A stretch of 64,000 nt of DNA from assembly GCF_010448835.1 (NCBI RefSeq), contig NZ_CP048409.1, positions 992,001 through 1,056,000 of the forward strand, given 5' to 3'. The notes beneath the pieces were generated by a model. That model worked only from the letters and a program-made list of their open reading frames with translations, had not been told where the DNA came from and ran no database searches. The first letter of the stretch is position 1. Each line of letters begins with the position of its first letter. A program made the translations under genes and the position numbers. This document shows, one piece after another, positions 1-8,943 of this stretch. The DNA is from Draconibacterium halophilum. GTDB taxonomy: Bacteria > Bacteroidota > Bacteroidia > Bacteroidales > Prolixibacteraceae.

Positions 1-2
1 AA

Positions 3-3000
3 TTGTTTTTTTGGTCTGACCGTGGTATAACGTTTTTCAACCGATTGGAAGAAATAACTCAAACCAGTGGCCTGGCAAAATTGCCAAACGGTTATTACCT
101 GGTAGATACAATTAATGTAGACGAGTATACAGCGGCTGTATATCATTTAATAAAGCGCAACTATACCTACGAAAACAAATACCTGCAAAATAATTTTTTT
201 AAAAATTACAAGCTCCCCAACGACTATATTATACGAACAGAAAAATCCAAACACGGCTATGATATTGTTGACCTGAAAGGCGATTACCTGTTTACTCTTT
301 TACCCCACGGAAATTATTTGTGTACCACCAATCAGTTGTATTTTCCCGGGGCCATATATTTCATCGGGCTTATTTTACTGTTATTTTATTTCCGAAAAGA
401 ATTTGTAGACAACGACGCTCCGTTCTTTCTGAAACTGGTTTCGCTGGGAGTGGCATTGTTTGTGGTGTATTGGATTCACCTCATTTTCCAGGTGCCCAAG
501 GTATTTTTTCATCTGAAATTTTTTAGCCCTGATTATTTTGCCATAAACGACTGGTTGCCATCACTGGGCGATTATTTTCTACTGGCGATATTTTTCCTTT
601 TCTGGATATACAATTTCGCCATCGACCTGAATATCTCCGATTTGCAAAAGAACTCGGGTTTACGGCGAAAGGGAGTAATTATTCTACTTCTGATTTTTAA
701 TGCCAGTTTATATTTGCTTATCGATAATTTAATTAAGGAGCTCATTTATAATTCAACCGTTTCATTTGCGCTGAACAAGATTATCGATATCACGCCTCAA
801 AGTGTTTTGGGGATTTTTGCAGTAAGTTTATTATTATTGGGCGTTGTATTTTTTACTATCAGGGTAAACGAAAAAACGCTAAAAAGTTTTAAACTCTATC
901 AGCTGGTTATATTAACGCTGGCTATTAGTTTATTCTTTGCCGGAGTGCAATACATTGCCGTACAAAATGTATCTATTTACGCACTGTTGCTCTTTATTAG
1001 TTGCGTTATACTTTCTTCGCTCATAACCCGTCACTATCTTCAAACCTTTACCTTAAGTTATCTGATTATTTATGTGGCGGTAGTTTCAGTTTATTCATTG
1101 GTTGTTATTAATCGTACTATCAGCAAAAAAGATAAAGAGCAACAGAAACTGTTTGCGGTGACACTTGTTGCCGAACGCGATCCGGCAGCCGAAGTTTTTA
1201 TGACCGAGATACAACAGCAGATTACAAAAGATTCGGATATACCGGAGCTGTTACTTCAAAACAGGGATGACGATGCCATTGAGCACATCAGGCAATTGTA
1301 TTTCAATTCCTATTTCAGAAAGTACCTGCTAAATATTCTGGTGTGTCGCGAGGGAAGTAATTTGATTATTCCTCCTGATAATTATGAAGTTTCGTGCATG
1401 CCCTACCTAAATGACAAAATAGAATCGGAAGGAATACAAATCCCTGGTACTAACTTTTATTTTATGGATAATATGAACGGAAGGATTTCATACACCGGCC
1501 GTTTACACTATCCCTTGGTTGATGGAGGAGAAGGGATAACTATTTATATTGATCTGGATTCTGATTTATTGTTCGAAGGAATTGGTTTCCCCGAGTTGCT
1601 GATCGATAAATCGATGGCTCGGTCAAATAGTTACCGCAAATACAATTATGCCAAATATTATGCGGGAGAATTACGAGATAAATATGGCGATTACAACTAC
1701 AATTACAACGGGCATGTATACCTGAAATCGGATGATGAATTTTCGTTTCTTCGTCAGGGAAAATACGAACATTTGGTTTATCGTACCAGCCAGCAGAATT
1801 ATGTGGTTGTTTCCAGGGAGTTGCTAACACCTATCGATTATCTGATTTCTTTCCCGTATTTGTTTGTATTCTATTTTCTTACCCTGCTGGTTGTTTTAAT
1901 GATTGCTAATCGCTCCATTCGGGGACGAAGGGTATTTTTCGATCTGAAATTTAAGATTCAGGCAGCGATTATTTCCATTGTTTTTGTTTCGCTAATGGTT
2001 GTTGCCGGTGTCACCCTGTATTACAATGTAAAAGAGTATCGGCAAAAACACCAAGACGACCTGAATGAAAAAATGAAATCGATTGCTGAAGAAATTGACA
2101 TGCGCCTGACCGATAAAAGTGAGATTACTCCGGAACTGGAAGATTGGCTGCGCGAGGAGCTGGCAAAACTCTCAAATATTTTCAGAACAGATATCAATAT
2201 TTATGGTACTGACGGGCACCTTATCGCTTCATCTCGTTTCGAGATCTTTGAGCGTGGTTTGGTATCATCGCGAATTAATGCCCGTGCCAATTACGAGGTG
2301 TATCAGAACTATTCCATCAGCTATTTTCAGCCCGAGAATATTGGCAAATTGTCGTACCTGTCGGCTTACCGGCCAATTATAAATAATGATGGGAATTATT
2401 TGGGAGTGATTAATTTACCCTATTTTATCAGGCAGGATAATTACAGCCAGGAAATATCCACATTTATTGTAGCCTTTATAAATTTGTATGTGCTACTGTT
2501 TTTAGCCAGTATTATTGCCGCAGTTTTTATTGCAAACCAAATTACCCGGCCCTTGGTTGTTATTCAGGAAAACCTGCGAAAAATGCAGTTGGGTAAACGT
2601 AACGAACCTATTCAGTATAATAAGAAAGACGAAATTGGAAGTTTAGTAAGAGAATACAATAAAAAGGTTGATGAGCTGGCGGTAAGTGCAGATTTACTCG
2701 CACGCTCGGAAAGAGAATCGGCATGGCGTGAAATGGCCAAACAAATTGCACACGAGATAAAAAATCCACTGACACCAATGAAACTGAACATACAGTATTT
2801 GCAGCGTGCCAAAGGAAAAAACGAAGAGTACAATGAATTTGTAGATCGGGTAACATCAACATTAATAGAGCAGATCGATAACTTATCGAATATTGCTACC
2901 GAGTTCTCGAACTTTGCAAAAATACCAACTGCCCGCAACCAGGTATTTTGTTTGGCCGAGCAGCTAAAAAAGTCGATCGATCTTTACGAAACACATGACG

Positions 3001-3395
3001 AAATTGACATTAAATTTGACTCGAACGGTTATGAAGATCTTGAAGTGAATGCCGACAGAGAACAGTTGTCGCGGGCCATTATAAACCTGATTCGAAATGC
3101 CATTCAGGCAATTCCCGAAGATCGAAAGGGAGTGATAAAACTTAAACTCGACCGGCGCCAGCACATGGCATTAATTTCGGTTGAAGACAACGGCGCCGGT
3201 ATTGATGCCGAGTTGCGCGATAAATTGTTTAGCCCCAGTTTTACTACTAAAACCAGAGGAATGGGATTGGGCCTATCAATTGTAAAAAATATTGTTGAAA
3301 ATTTTGCCGGGAGAATATGGTTTGAAACCAAGATGGGGAAAGGGACAACGTTCTATCTGGAAATTCCGGTACATCAGGAAACCAATAATAAATAA
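3..3395 (+). CDS. Large membrane sensor histidine kinase, NtrY-like (5' end outside window)
   Basis: The frame is open from the first bases, so the true start lies upstream; 1,130 codons are visible. About eight hydrophobic segments fill the first 370 visible residues, followed by an extracytoplasmic stretch, two membrane segments near residues 620-675, a second extracytoplasmic domain, and a last membrane segment near 825-848 leading into a HAMP linker. The catalytic core is complete: H-box AHEIKNPLTPMKL with the phospho-acceptor His near residue 916, N-box NLIRNAIQAIP, G1 DNGAGID and G2 GMGLGLSIVKNIV. The H-box resembles that of nitrogen-type (NtrY) kinases. It would autophosphorylate and pass phosphate to a response regulator, but none is adjacent, so its partner and signal are unknown. 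The next gene starts 14 bases downstream, suggesting cotranscription. Confidence 0.9.
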   Translation: MFFWSDRGITFFNRLEEITQTSGLAKLPNGYYLVDTINVDEYTAAVYHLIKRNYTYENKYLQNNFFKNYKLPNDYIIRTEKSKHGYDIVDLKGDYLFTLLPHGNYLCTTNQLYFPGAIYFIGLILLLFYFRKEFVDNDAPFFLKLVSLGVALFVVYWIHLIFQVPKVFFHLKFFSPDYFAINDWLPSLGDYFLLAIFFLFWIYNFAIDLNISDLQKNSGLRRKGVIILLLIFNASLYLLIDNLIKELIYNSTVSFALNKIIDITPQSVLGIFAVSLLLLGVVFFTIRVNEKTLKSFKLYQLVILTLAISLFFAGVQYIAVQNVSIYALLLFISCVILSSLITRHYLQTFTLSYLIIYVAVVSVYSLVVINRTISKKDKEQQKLFAVTLVAERDPAAEVFMTEIQQQITKDSDIPELLLQNRDDDAIEHIRQLYFNSYFRKYLLNILVCREGSNLIIPPDNYEVSCMPYLNDKIESEGIQIPGTNFYFMDNMNGRISYTGRLHYPLVDGGEGITIYIDLDSDLLFEGIGFPELLIDKSMARSNSYRKYNYAKYYAGELRDKYGDYNYNYNGHVYLKSDDEFSFLRQGKYEHLVYRTSQQNYVVVSRELLTPIDYLISFPYLFVFYFLTLLVVLMIANRSIRGRRVFFDLKFKIQAAIISIVFVSLMVVAGVTLYYNVKEYRQKHQDDLNEKMKSIAEEIDMRLTDKSEITPELEDWLREELAKLSNIFRTDINIYGTDGHLIASSRFEIFERGLVSSRINARANYEVYQNYSISYFQPENIGKLSYLSAYRPIINNDGNYLGVINLPYFIRQDNYSQEISTFIVAFINLYVLLFLASIIAAVFIANQITRPLVVIQENLRKMQLGKRNEPIQYNKKDEIGSLVREYNKKVDELAVSADLLARSERESAWREMAKQIAHEIKNPLTPMKLNIQYLQRAKGKNEEYNEFVDRVTSTLIEQIDNLSNIATEFSNFAKIPTARNQVFCLAEQLKKSIDLYETHDEIDIKFDSNGYEDLEVNADREQLSRAIINLIRNAIQAIPEDRKGVIKLKLDRRQHMALISVEDNGAGIDAELRDKLFSPSFTTKTRGMGLGLSIVKNIVENFAGRIWFETKMGKGTTFYLEIPVHQETNNK

Positions 3396-3409
3396 AACAG
3401 AGATAAAAC

Positions 3410-3808
3410 ATGGTTACTTTATTATTTAAAGAAATAACTGAACGACTGAAAATAATTGAATTCCCCAAGATTGATGTCGTAATTGGTATTGGGACCGGAG
3501 GTGTTCCGGCAGCAACAATGGTGGCTTATCATTTGGATGCCGAGCTTTTAGTAATGACACTGAATTACCGCGACGAGCAAAATAACCCGCGCTACAACGA
3601 ACCCAAAGTGCTTGAAAAAGCCAACTGGAACCTGGACGGGAAACGAATTTTGTTGGTCGACGATGTGTCGGTATCGGGAAAAACCATGGAGGCGGCTCTC
3701 TTGCAACTCAAAGGTTTAAATGTTAAAACCTGCGCCATGAAAGGAACAGCAGATTATGTGCTGTTTCCCGAAATTAAAGATTGTGTAAAGTGGCCCTGGA
3801 AACCTTAA
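3410..3808 (+). CDS. Phosphoribosyltransferase-family protein
   Basis: A 132-residue cytosolic protein with a type I phosphoribosyltransferase fold. The PRPP-binding signature RILLVDDVSVSGKT spans residues 79-92, and an upstream loop IGIGTGGVPAA (25-35) fits the pyrophosphate-binding loop. It is shorter than xanthine or hypoxanthine PRTases (150-180 residues) and lacks a recognisable base-specific hood, so the substrate cannot be named; regulatory PRTase-like roles are possible. It follows the histidine kinase by 14 bases and precedes a lipoprotein gene by 23 bases, so the three may be one transcript. Confidence 0.8.
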   Translation: MVTLLFKEITERLKIIEFPKIDVVIGIGTGGVPAATMVAYHLDAELLVMTLNYRDEQNNPRYNEPKVLEKANWNLDGKRILLVDDVSVSGKTMEAALLQLKGLNVKTCAMKGTADYVLFPEIKDCVKWPWKP

Positions 3809-3831
3809 TGGGGTTGAAATAAAAATTGAAA

Positions 3832-4302
3832 ATGAAGTATTCAACGTATTTTATTGTGTGCTGTTTGGTTGGGCTGGTGGCGTGTGCAACTCCAACATCA
3901 AAACAAGATTACCTCAATCGGTTTGAAGGTTTTGTTGAGCGGGTAGAGGATAATCATAAAAAGTACAGCCGAAAAGACTGGGAATGGGCTGATGAGAAAT
4001 TTGAAAAGTACAATTCGGAATGGTATCTCGAATTTAGCGACGATTTTACGCTTGAAGATCAGATAAAAATAAAAGGACTGATAATAAAATATCACGCACT
4101 AAAAAATAAGGAAAGCGTGGGCGATATGCTTCGTGATCTTTTTAAAGATGATGCAAATAAAATTGGCGACAAGGTAGAGAAATATATTGATGAGGATTTT
4201 GACGAAGATCTGGATAAAATTATTGATGGTGCTACAGAAATCGGCGACTCAGCAGTAAAAGTAATAGAGGATGCTGTTCGGGTACTGGATGAGTCTTTTT
4301 AA
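3832..4302 (+). CDS. Small lipoprotein, DUF6565-like
   Basis: A 156-residue lipoprotein. I chose the ATG at 3832 over an in-frame TTG two codons earlier because it opens directly into a type II signal peptide, MKYSTYFIVCCLVGLVAC, with the lipidated Cys at position 18. The mature part is highly charged (many Lys, Asp and Glu) and mostly helical, with the pattern YLNRFEGFVERVE early and a repetitive acidic C-terminal third. This layout resembles DUF6565-type lipoproteins of Bacteroidota; the assignment is from memory of the family and no function is known. It is probably anchored in the inner leaflet of the outer membrane. Confidence 0.7.
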   Translation: MKYSTYFIVCCLVGLVACATPTSKQDYLNRFEGFVERVEDNHKKYSRKDWEWADEKFEKYNSEWYLEFSDDFTLEDQIKIKGLIIKYHALKNKESVGDMLRDLFKDDANKIGDKVEKYIDEDFDEDLDKIIDGATEIGDSAVKVIEDAVRVLDESF

Positions 4303-4315
4303 TTTTGGTGAAATT

Positions 4316-5377
4316 TTATTCAACGTATCGATTCATTAATTTTTTAGGAACCGATAAAAACAATGAAATATTGGCATAAGGCGCCCCTGAAACTTTCGAT
4401 GTTATCAGGTAATCTGTATCCGGTTTTAACAGGGTGCTTCCCAACTTAAAATTCGATTCAGTAACATTAAAATTAATGTTGTTTGAATAGCCAAATTTAG
4501 CCTCAAATCCCACCCATTTATGAATTTTGACCAGGACCCCAACAGTTGCATCAATTGTAGATTGACGTAGCTGAATACTTTCCATTTCATTAAGTACTGT
4601 ATCATCGACGCGCACGGTGTAACTGGTTCCCGATATTTCGGCGTCGCATAAAAGGTACAATTTTTTGTTTATTTGTTTCCAAGCTTTAAAGCCTTGTGGC
4701 AGAAGTATATCAAGACCAATGCCATTGGCAAAACGTTTGGAGTAGTTAATTACCGGGTAAATCGCCGGATCGCCAAATGTATAGCCAAAATAAGCACCAA
4801 AAGCATAATAGGTGTTTCTGTTTTTGCGCGTGGCATAACCAACGGCGAGAGAGGATTTTAGTAAGTCGCCAACCGAAAAATATTTATGGTCATGAATGTG
4901 AAAATCTCCCGCCAAACTCCAACTGGTTTGCATTATAATTGAATGATTGTCGCGCAGATGAAACAAACCTTTCATATCAACACCCAAACGGCGCAGATTG
5001 CGATCGTTTAGTCCAACATACATAGGGTAGTCGCCGGGTTTAATGTCTTCAAAATAAAACTGCTCGTTTACATAGCGAAATCCGCCGGTTAGTTTTACAC
5101 GCTGTTTATTCAAAATCGGAAATTTTAGACGCGCGGTTACTGTTCTGTTTCCGGTAATTTCGGCCGATCCGTTGCCAATTTGTGGTAGTTCCGATGTTGA
5201 TGAAATATTATATTGAAAGGGACCTTCCATTTTCAGGTAAAGAAAACGGGTGGGCAAATTGCTTTCAAAATAGGGTGTCCAGTCTTCGCGCGAGAGGGTG
5301 TCCTGCGCAAACCCTGTTATTGAAACAAGAATTAATATGAGTCCTAAAAAATATTTCACAAGCCTATTAACGTACAA
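4316..5377 (-). CDS. Predicted outer-membrane beta-barrel protein of unknown function
   Basis: A 353-residue protein with an N-terminal signal peptide (hydrophobic LVKYFLGLILILVSITGFAQ, cleavage after AQ). The rest alternates polar and hydrophobic residues with many Tyr, Phe and Gly, as expected for a transmembrane beta-barrel; it resembles the DUF6268-type outer-membrane proteins of Bacteroidota, which I cannot confirm without a profile search. The start follows directly on the end of the histidine phosphatase gene (9 bases away, same strand), so the two and the barrel gene upstream probably form one minus-strand operon of envelope proteins. No catalytic motif is visible. Confidence 0.6.
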   Translation of the reverse strand: MYVNRLVKYFLGLILILVSITGFAQDTLSREDWTPYFESNLPTRFLYLKMEGPFQYNISSTSELPQIGNGSAEITGNRTVTARLKFPILNKQRVKLTGGFRYVNEQFYFEDIKPGDYPMYVGLNDRNLRRLGVDMKGLFHLRDNHSIIMQTSWSLAGDFHIHDHKYFSVGDLLKSSLAVGYATRKNRNTYYAFGAYFGYTFGDPAIYPVINYSKRFANGIGLDILLPQGFKAWKQINKKLYLLCDAEISGTSYTVRVDDTVLNEMESIQLRQSTIDATVGVLVKIHKWVGFEAKFGYSNNINFNVTESNFKLGSTLLKPDTDYLITSKVSGAPYANISLFLSVPKKLMNRYVE

Positions 5378-5386
5378 TTGGTTTAA

Positions 5387-6013
5387 TTATTTTCTTAATA
5401 CTGTGGCTCCCAGGTTTTTTCTACCATTATTTTGTATTATATGCCAGCCGCGTTTTTCAAGCTCTATAGCAATGTTTCGGTTTATAAAACCATGTGTTAC
5501 CAATATTGCCTGTTTGTTTTGCTCAGCCTTTCTTTCAATAAAAGAACTAACGTTGTCTACCCGGTCGCGGGCTTCCTGAAACGATTCTGTTCCAGGTCTT
5601 TTAAGCCCCATCAGCCACATTGTTCTCGATAGGGAAGTCCATACTTTATAGGGCAGGAACAAGGGGAGCCAAACCATGTGCATTTCAAATTCGTTGAGGT
5701 CTTTTAACGATACGATGGTTGCCGAATCGCCAAAAAGTTTTAAGCCGGTTGCGATTGAACGCGACAAGCCACTAACATAAATGGTGTCGGTAATACGCTC
5801 CGGAATTTTGCTTAATACCGTGTCAGGATTGAATTGACGGATTGGGGCAGTGTCGTATGCATCGCGCATTGCGGAGGCCGTTTTTGCTCCCATCCAGCCG
5901 TGGCGATCCAGTTTCACTGCTGCGTGCCGAATCAAAATCACTTCTTGTGCCAAGCTCTGTTGCCCGCCTAAAATGATTACCAGAAAAAATATGAGTTGGG
6001 TAAGTGTCTTCAA
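5387..6013 (-). CDS. Exported histidine-phosphatase superfamily protein
   Basis: A 208-residue protein with a signal peptide (first 22 residues, ending SLAQ) followed at once by LIRHAAV. In phosphoglycerate-mutase-type phosphatases this site is RHG; the catalytic His (residue 30) and preceding Arg are kept while Gly is Ala. The second Arg (GLSRSIATG) and second His (VTHGFINR) are also present, so activity is plausible. The signal peptide places it in the periplasm, unlike the glycolytic mutases. Its start overlaps the end of the upstream barrel gene by four bases, which indicates translational coupling. The substrate is unknown. Confidence 0.75.
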   Translation of the reverse strand: MKTLTQLIFFLVIILGGQQSLAQEVILIRHAAVKLDRHGWMGAKTASAMRDAYDTAPIRQFNPDTVLSKIPERITDTIYVSGLSRSIATGLKLFGDSATIVSLKDLNEFEMHMVWLPLFLPYKVWTSLSRTMWLMGLKRPGTESFQEARDRVDNVSSFIERKAEQNKQAILVTHGFINRNIAIELEKRGWHIIQNNGRKNLGATVLRK

Positions 6014-8943
6014 AACAAAAAGCTAAAGTTAAATTGAACTAACGTTTCTTCGCTGCTTTTGTTTAAGGTGGCAGTTACAATGGCCATCTTAAATGGCGAA
6101 AGCCAAATTCCCCCGCCGTAGCCGTTGTGCCAGTCATCGGATTTCTCTCCATCGAGCCAAACACGGCCAATATCGTCGAATAAAATAACACCAAGTTCGC
6201 CGGTTAACAGGTAATTTTTAAAATCGATGACTTTAAAACGTATCTCGGAGTTGAGATAAGCACTTGCATCGCCATAAAAACGAGTTTTTCTGTAACCGCG
6301 CAGGTTTGTTTTTCCATCTAAAATGGCAGCGTCGTGAAAAAAGTAATCGCCAACTATTTTTTCGCCACCAGCTCTGAACGCAAAAACCGTTCGCGGATAT
6401 TTATTAAAACTCAACAAGGTAGCAGCCGAGCCGCCTATCTTGGTAAAATCGGGTTCTCTGCCCTGTATATTCAGGTATCGATTGGCCGAAGCATCTACAA
6501 CAAAACCACGTGTTGGTCTAAAATCTTTATTCAGTTTTTGATAGCTGTAATACCCTCCCACAACAGCATAATGGATTTGTGCAAGATTTGCGGCACTCAG
6601 TCCGTTTTTATCAAAATTGGTAATAAATTTATTTTCTTCATCCTTGGTATCGTTGAGTTTCCATTGCACCCTTACTCCTATTTTGTGCTCGTTTGTCGGA
6701 TGATCTTTGTGTTCGTCTTCTTCGTCGTAACGTACCCAAACCGATTCGCCAAACCTTTTCTGAACGGACAGCTGAGCAATAATGTGTCGTTGTTTTACCT
6801 TATAATAGTCGTTGTCGAAACCACTGTTGGTGTATGATGAGTTGTTCCCGAAACCAAAAAAGTTGGTTGTGTAGTTCTCGGTACTTGCGTCAACGCCAAA
6901 TAGGGCATCGAATCCATTGTTGGTGGAAAGTGATTCGTATTGTGCTTTTAAAATAAGAGATGAATTTACAAGCGAATAATCACCCAAAATTGAGGTTCTG
7001 TTATCGCGCCGAAATTTTTGTTTGTACCACGACCGGCCATAACCCAGATAAATCCCATCGTCGGCGTTGTAACCTCCACTGGCCAATGGCATTCCTACAT
7101 CGCGTTTAAAATATTTTCGGTCGTAATCGTGAATGATTTTATTGTCGGTGAGTTTGGCATTTGTTCTTCCGTTTCCTTTAATTTCAGTACTTTTTTTCAG
7201 GTCGTAAACCAGAGTTTTGGTTTTTATTCCGCTTACTTTTGAGTTGTTCACAACCACATCTTTATCCTGCCCTCCAATTATTCTGATTATCGGACCTTTG
7301 TTTACTTGCCCGCTAATTTCAAATCGGTCTTCTTCATCCAATCCGTAACATACAATTTCACGTGTTTCGCTTGTTTTTATTGTACGCTCATAAATGAGTT
7401 TTCCTTTGCTTTCGTCCTTTTTTATATGGTGAACAGTAATTGTTGTTTCTTCGTCATTTTCCCGCTTAATCTCGAACAGATCTTTTCGGTCGGTTCCCGG
7501 AATATTTATTCTTTTTGCCTGGTAAAGGTAGAGCTCGTGCGCCATTTCTTCCATGTACTTTTTACGCTCTAGCAGAATTTTTGCGGTAGAATCGGCAACC
7601 AGCGGCTGTACTTCTTTGGGGAAAGTTGCCATTGCTTTGTTAATGGCTTCCGGCGTCATTCGCTTCATTAGCTCGGTGTTCGCTTCTTGCCAGTCTTCCC
7701 ACTCCATTTGATTGAGAAAAGTACGGTCGAAATAGCGGGCATTAAAACCCAGCCCGATTACATAATTTGTGCGCGGCTGAAAATTCTGAAGCTTTGGAAG
7801 CATAAAAGGCATCGCTGCAATTCCGGGTATAATTCCCTGGTTTACAAAAAACGTTTGATCGCGGTCTCGTGGAATGGGTTTATAAATGGTTTTACTGCCT
7901 TCTTCAAACGAAGCCCAGCGCCATTGGTCGTCGTGCCGATCCCAGTCGTTTATAAAAATGTCGAGTAAGCGGGCGCGCAGAACAGCGTGTTGATCCACCT
8001 GATGATCTTCACTTTCTGTGATTTTTTCAATCACATCGTCTGTTCCAATAATGTCTTCCGAGTAACCAAAACTTTCCAGATCGCTTCTGTCTTTTGCCGG
8101 TCGTTCTTCAAGTAGAAACAATCCGCTGCGCATGTCATCCTGGTATTGTTCAAGAAGAGGATCTTGTGGCACATAAACCACCTCGGGGTTGGTGTGAAAA
8201 ACGCCGGCATATTCAGCTAAAACGGCTGCCGGCATTGCAGAATAAGGATTCGATGCGGAAATCTGATCTTGTACAATATCTTTGGCAAATGTAGGCTTCA
8301 TTTCTTTTGGGAGTGCACCTTCAGCAAATTTCTCCAGCGAGCGCAGAACGTACTGATGGCCTTCATCTGTTTCCATACGAAGCGATTTGGTTTGTTGGCC
8401 ACCTCCCCGTTTTAATACGGTAAGTCCCCCTTTTTCTTTTGTGATATCGAAAATACGGGCCTCAACCGGTGTTTCCCAAACTTCGCGGTAGTTGGCGCCC
8501 ATCCATTTTTCGTAGCTTTTTGTAGCCTGATATTGGTGGCTCGCGTATGTGGTGTGTGTTGAATCTTCAAAAAGTTCTTGTCGTTTATCAATTAAATTTT
8601 CCGGTGTTTCTGTAGTTTGGTTGTACAACAGCCGACTGAAAACCGGCTCTTTTGTGCCGTTTTTAACAGTAAAAAAGTTGAGTGTTACATCGCCGTTTTC
8701 GTAAACATCAACACGTGAGATGCCGGCACTACTGCTTGCAAATTCTGCTTTATTGGTGTTTGCGAAAGATTGCTTCACCAACGATCCGCTGATCACCTGG
8801 TGAATGTTGTCTGTTTTAATATACTGCAGACTGTTCTCCAGCGCCGATGCATAAATTACATTTGGAAAACGATGTAAAACAGCATGCAATTGTTGGCGTA
8901 GGTTTCTGTAATTGGGGTGAACCAGATCGTTTTTTCCGCCCAA
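6010..8943 (-). CDS. C-terminal fragment: BamA/TamA-family outer-membrane barrel
   Basis: This is the downstream part of the split gene. The ORF is formally 977 codons from a TTG, but its frame is open further upstream, to the lesion near 9010, so the start is an artefact. It begins with the last part of the phosphoesterase-like domain (LVHPNYRNLR, then VIYASALENSLQY where the active family has a GHxH motif). It continues through a middle region with conserved IFINDWDRHDDQWRW and ends in a roughly 400-residue Omp85-like barrel with LRGYRKTRFYG (the barrel loop 6 LRGY/F signature) and terminal FNFSFLF. Presumed location: outer membrane. Confidence 0.75.
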   Translation of the reverse strand: MGGKNDLVHPNYRNLRQQLHAVLHRFPNVIYASALENSLQYIKTDNIHQVISGSLVKQSFANTNKAEFASSSAGISRVDVYENGDVTLNFFTVKNGTKEPVFSRLLYNQTTETPENLIDKRQELFEDSTHTTYASHQYQATKSYEKWMGANYREVWETPVEARIFDITKEKGGLTVLKRGGGQQTKSLRMETDEGHQYVLRSLEKFAEGALPKEMKPTFAKDIVQDQISASNPYSAMPAAVLAEYAGVFHTNPEVVYVPQDPLLEQYQDDMRSGLFLLEERPAKDRSDLESFGYSEDIIGTDDVIEKITESEDHQVDQHAVLRARLLDIFINDWDRHDDQWRWASFEEGSKTIYKPIPRDRDQTFFVNQGIIPGIAAMPFMLPKLQNFQPRTNYVIGLGFNARYFDRTFLNQMEWEDWQEANTELMKRMTPEAINKAMATFPKEVQPLVADSTAKILLERKKYMEEMAHELYLYQAKRINIPGTDRKDLFEIKRENDEETTITVHHIKKDESKGKLIYERTIKTSETREIVCYGLDEEDRFEISGQVNKGPIIRIIGGQDKDVVVNNSKVSGIKTKTLVYDLKKSTEIKGNGRTNAKLTDNKIIHDYDRKYFKRDVGMPLASGGYNADDGIYLGYGRSWYKQKFRRDNRTSILGDYSLVNSSLILKAQYESLSTNNGFDALFGVDASTENYTTNFFGFGNNSSYTNSGFDNDYYKVKQRHIIAQLSVQKRFGESVWVRYDEEDEHKDHPTNEHKIGVRVQWKLNDTKDEENKFITNFDKNGLSAANLAQIHYAVVGGYYSYQKLNKDFRPTRGFVVDASANRYLNIQGREPDFTKIGGSAATLLSFNKYPRTVFAFRAGGEKIVGDYFFHDAAILDGKTNLRGYRKTRFYGDASAYLNSEIRFKVIDFKNYLLTGELGVILFDDIGRVWLDGEKSDDWHNGYGGGIWLSPFKMAIVTATLNKSSEETLVQFNFSFLF

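Noticed and set aside
3..320. N-terminus of the sensor kinase at the TTG at position 3
   Set aside because: The frame runs off the window edge, so the TTG is only the first codon in view.
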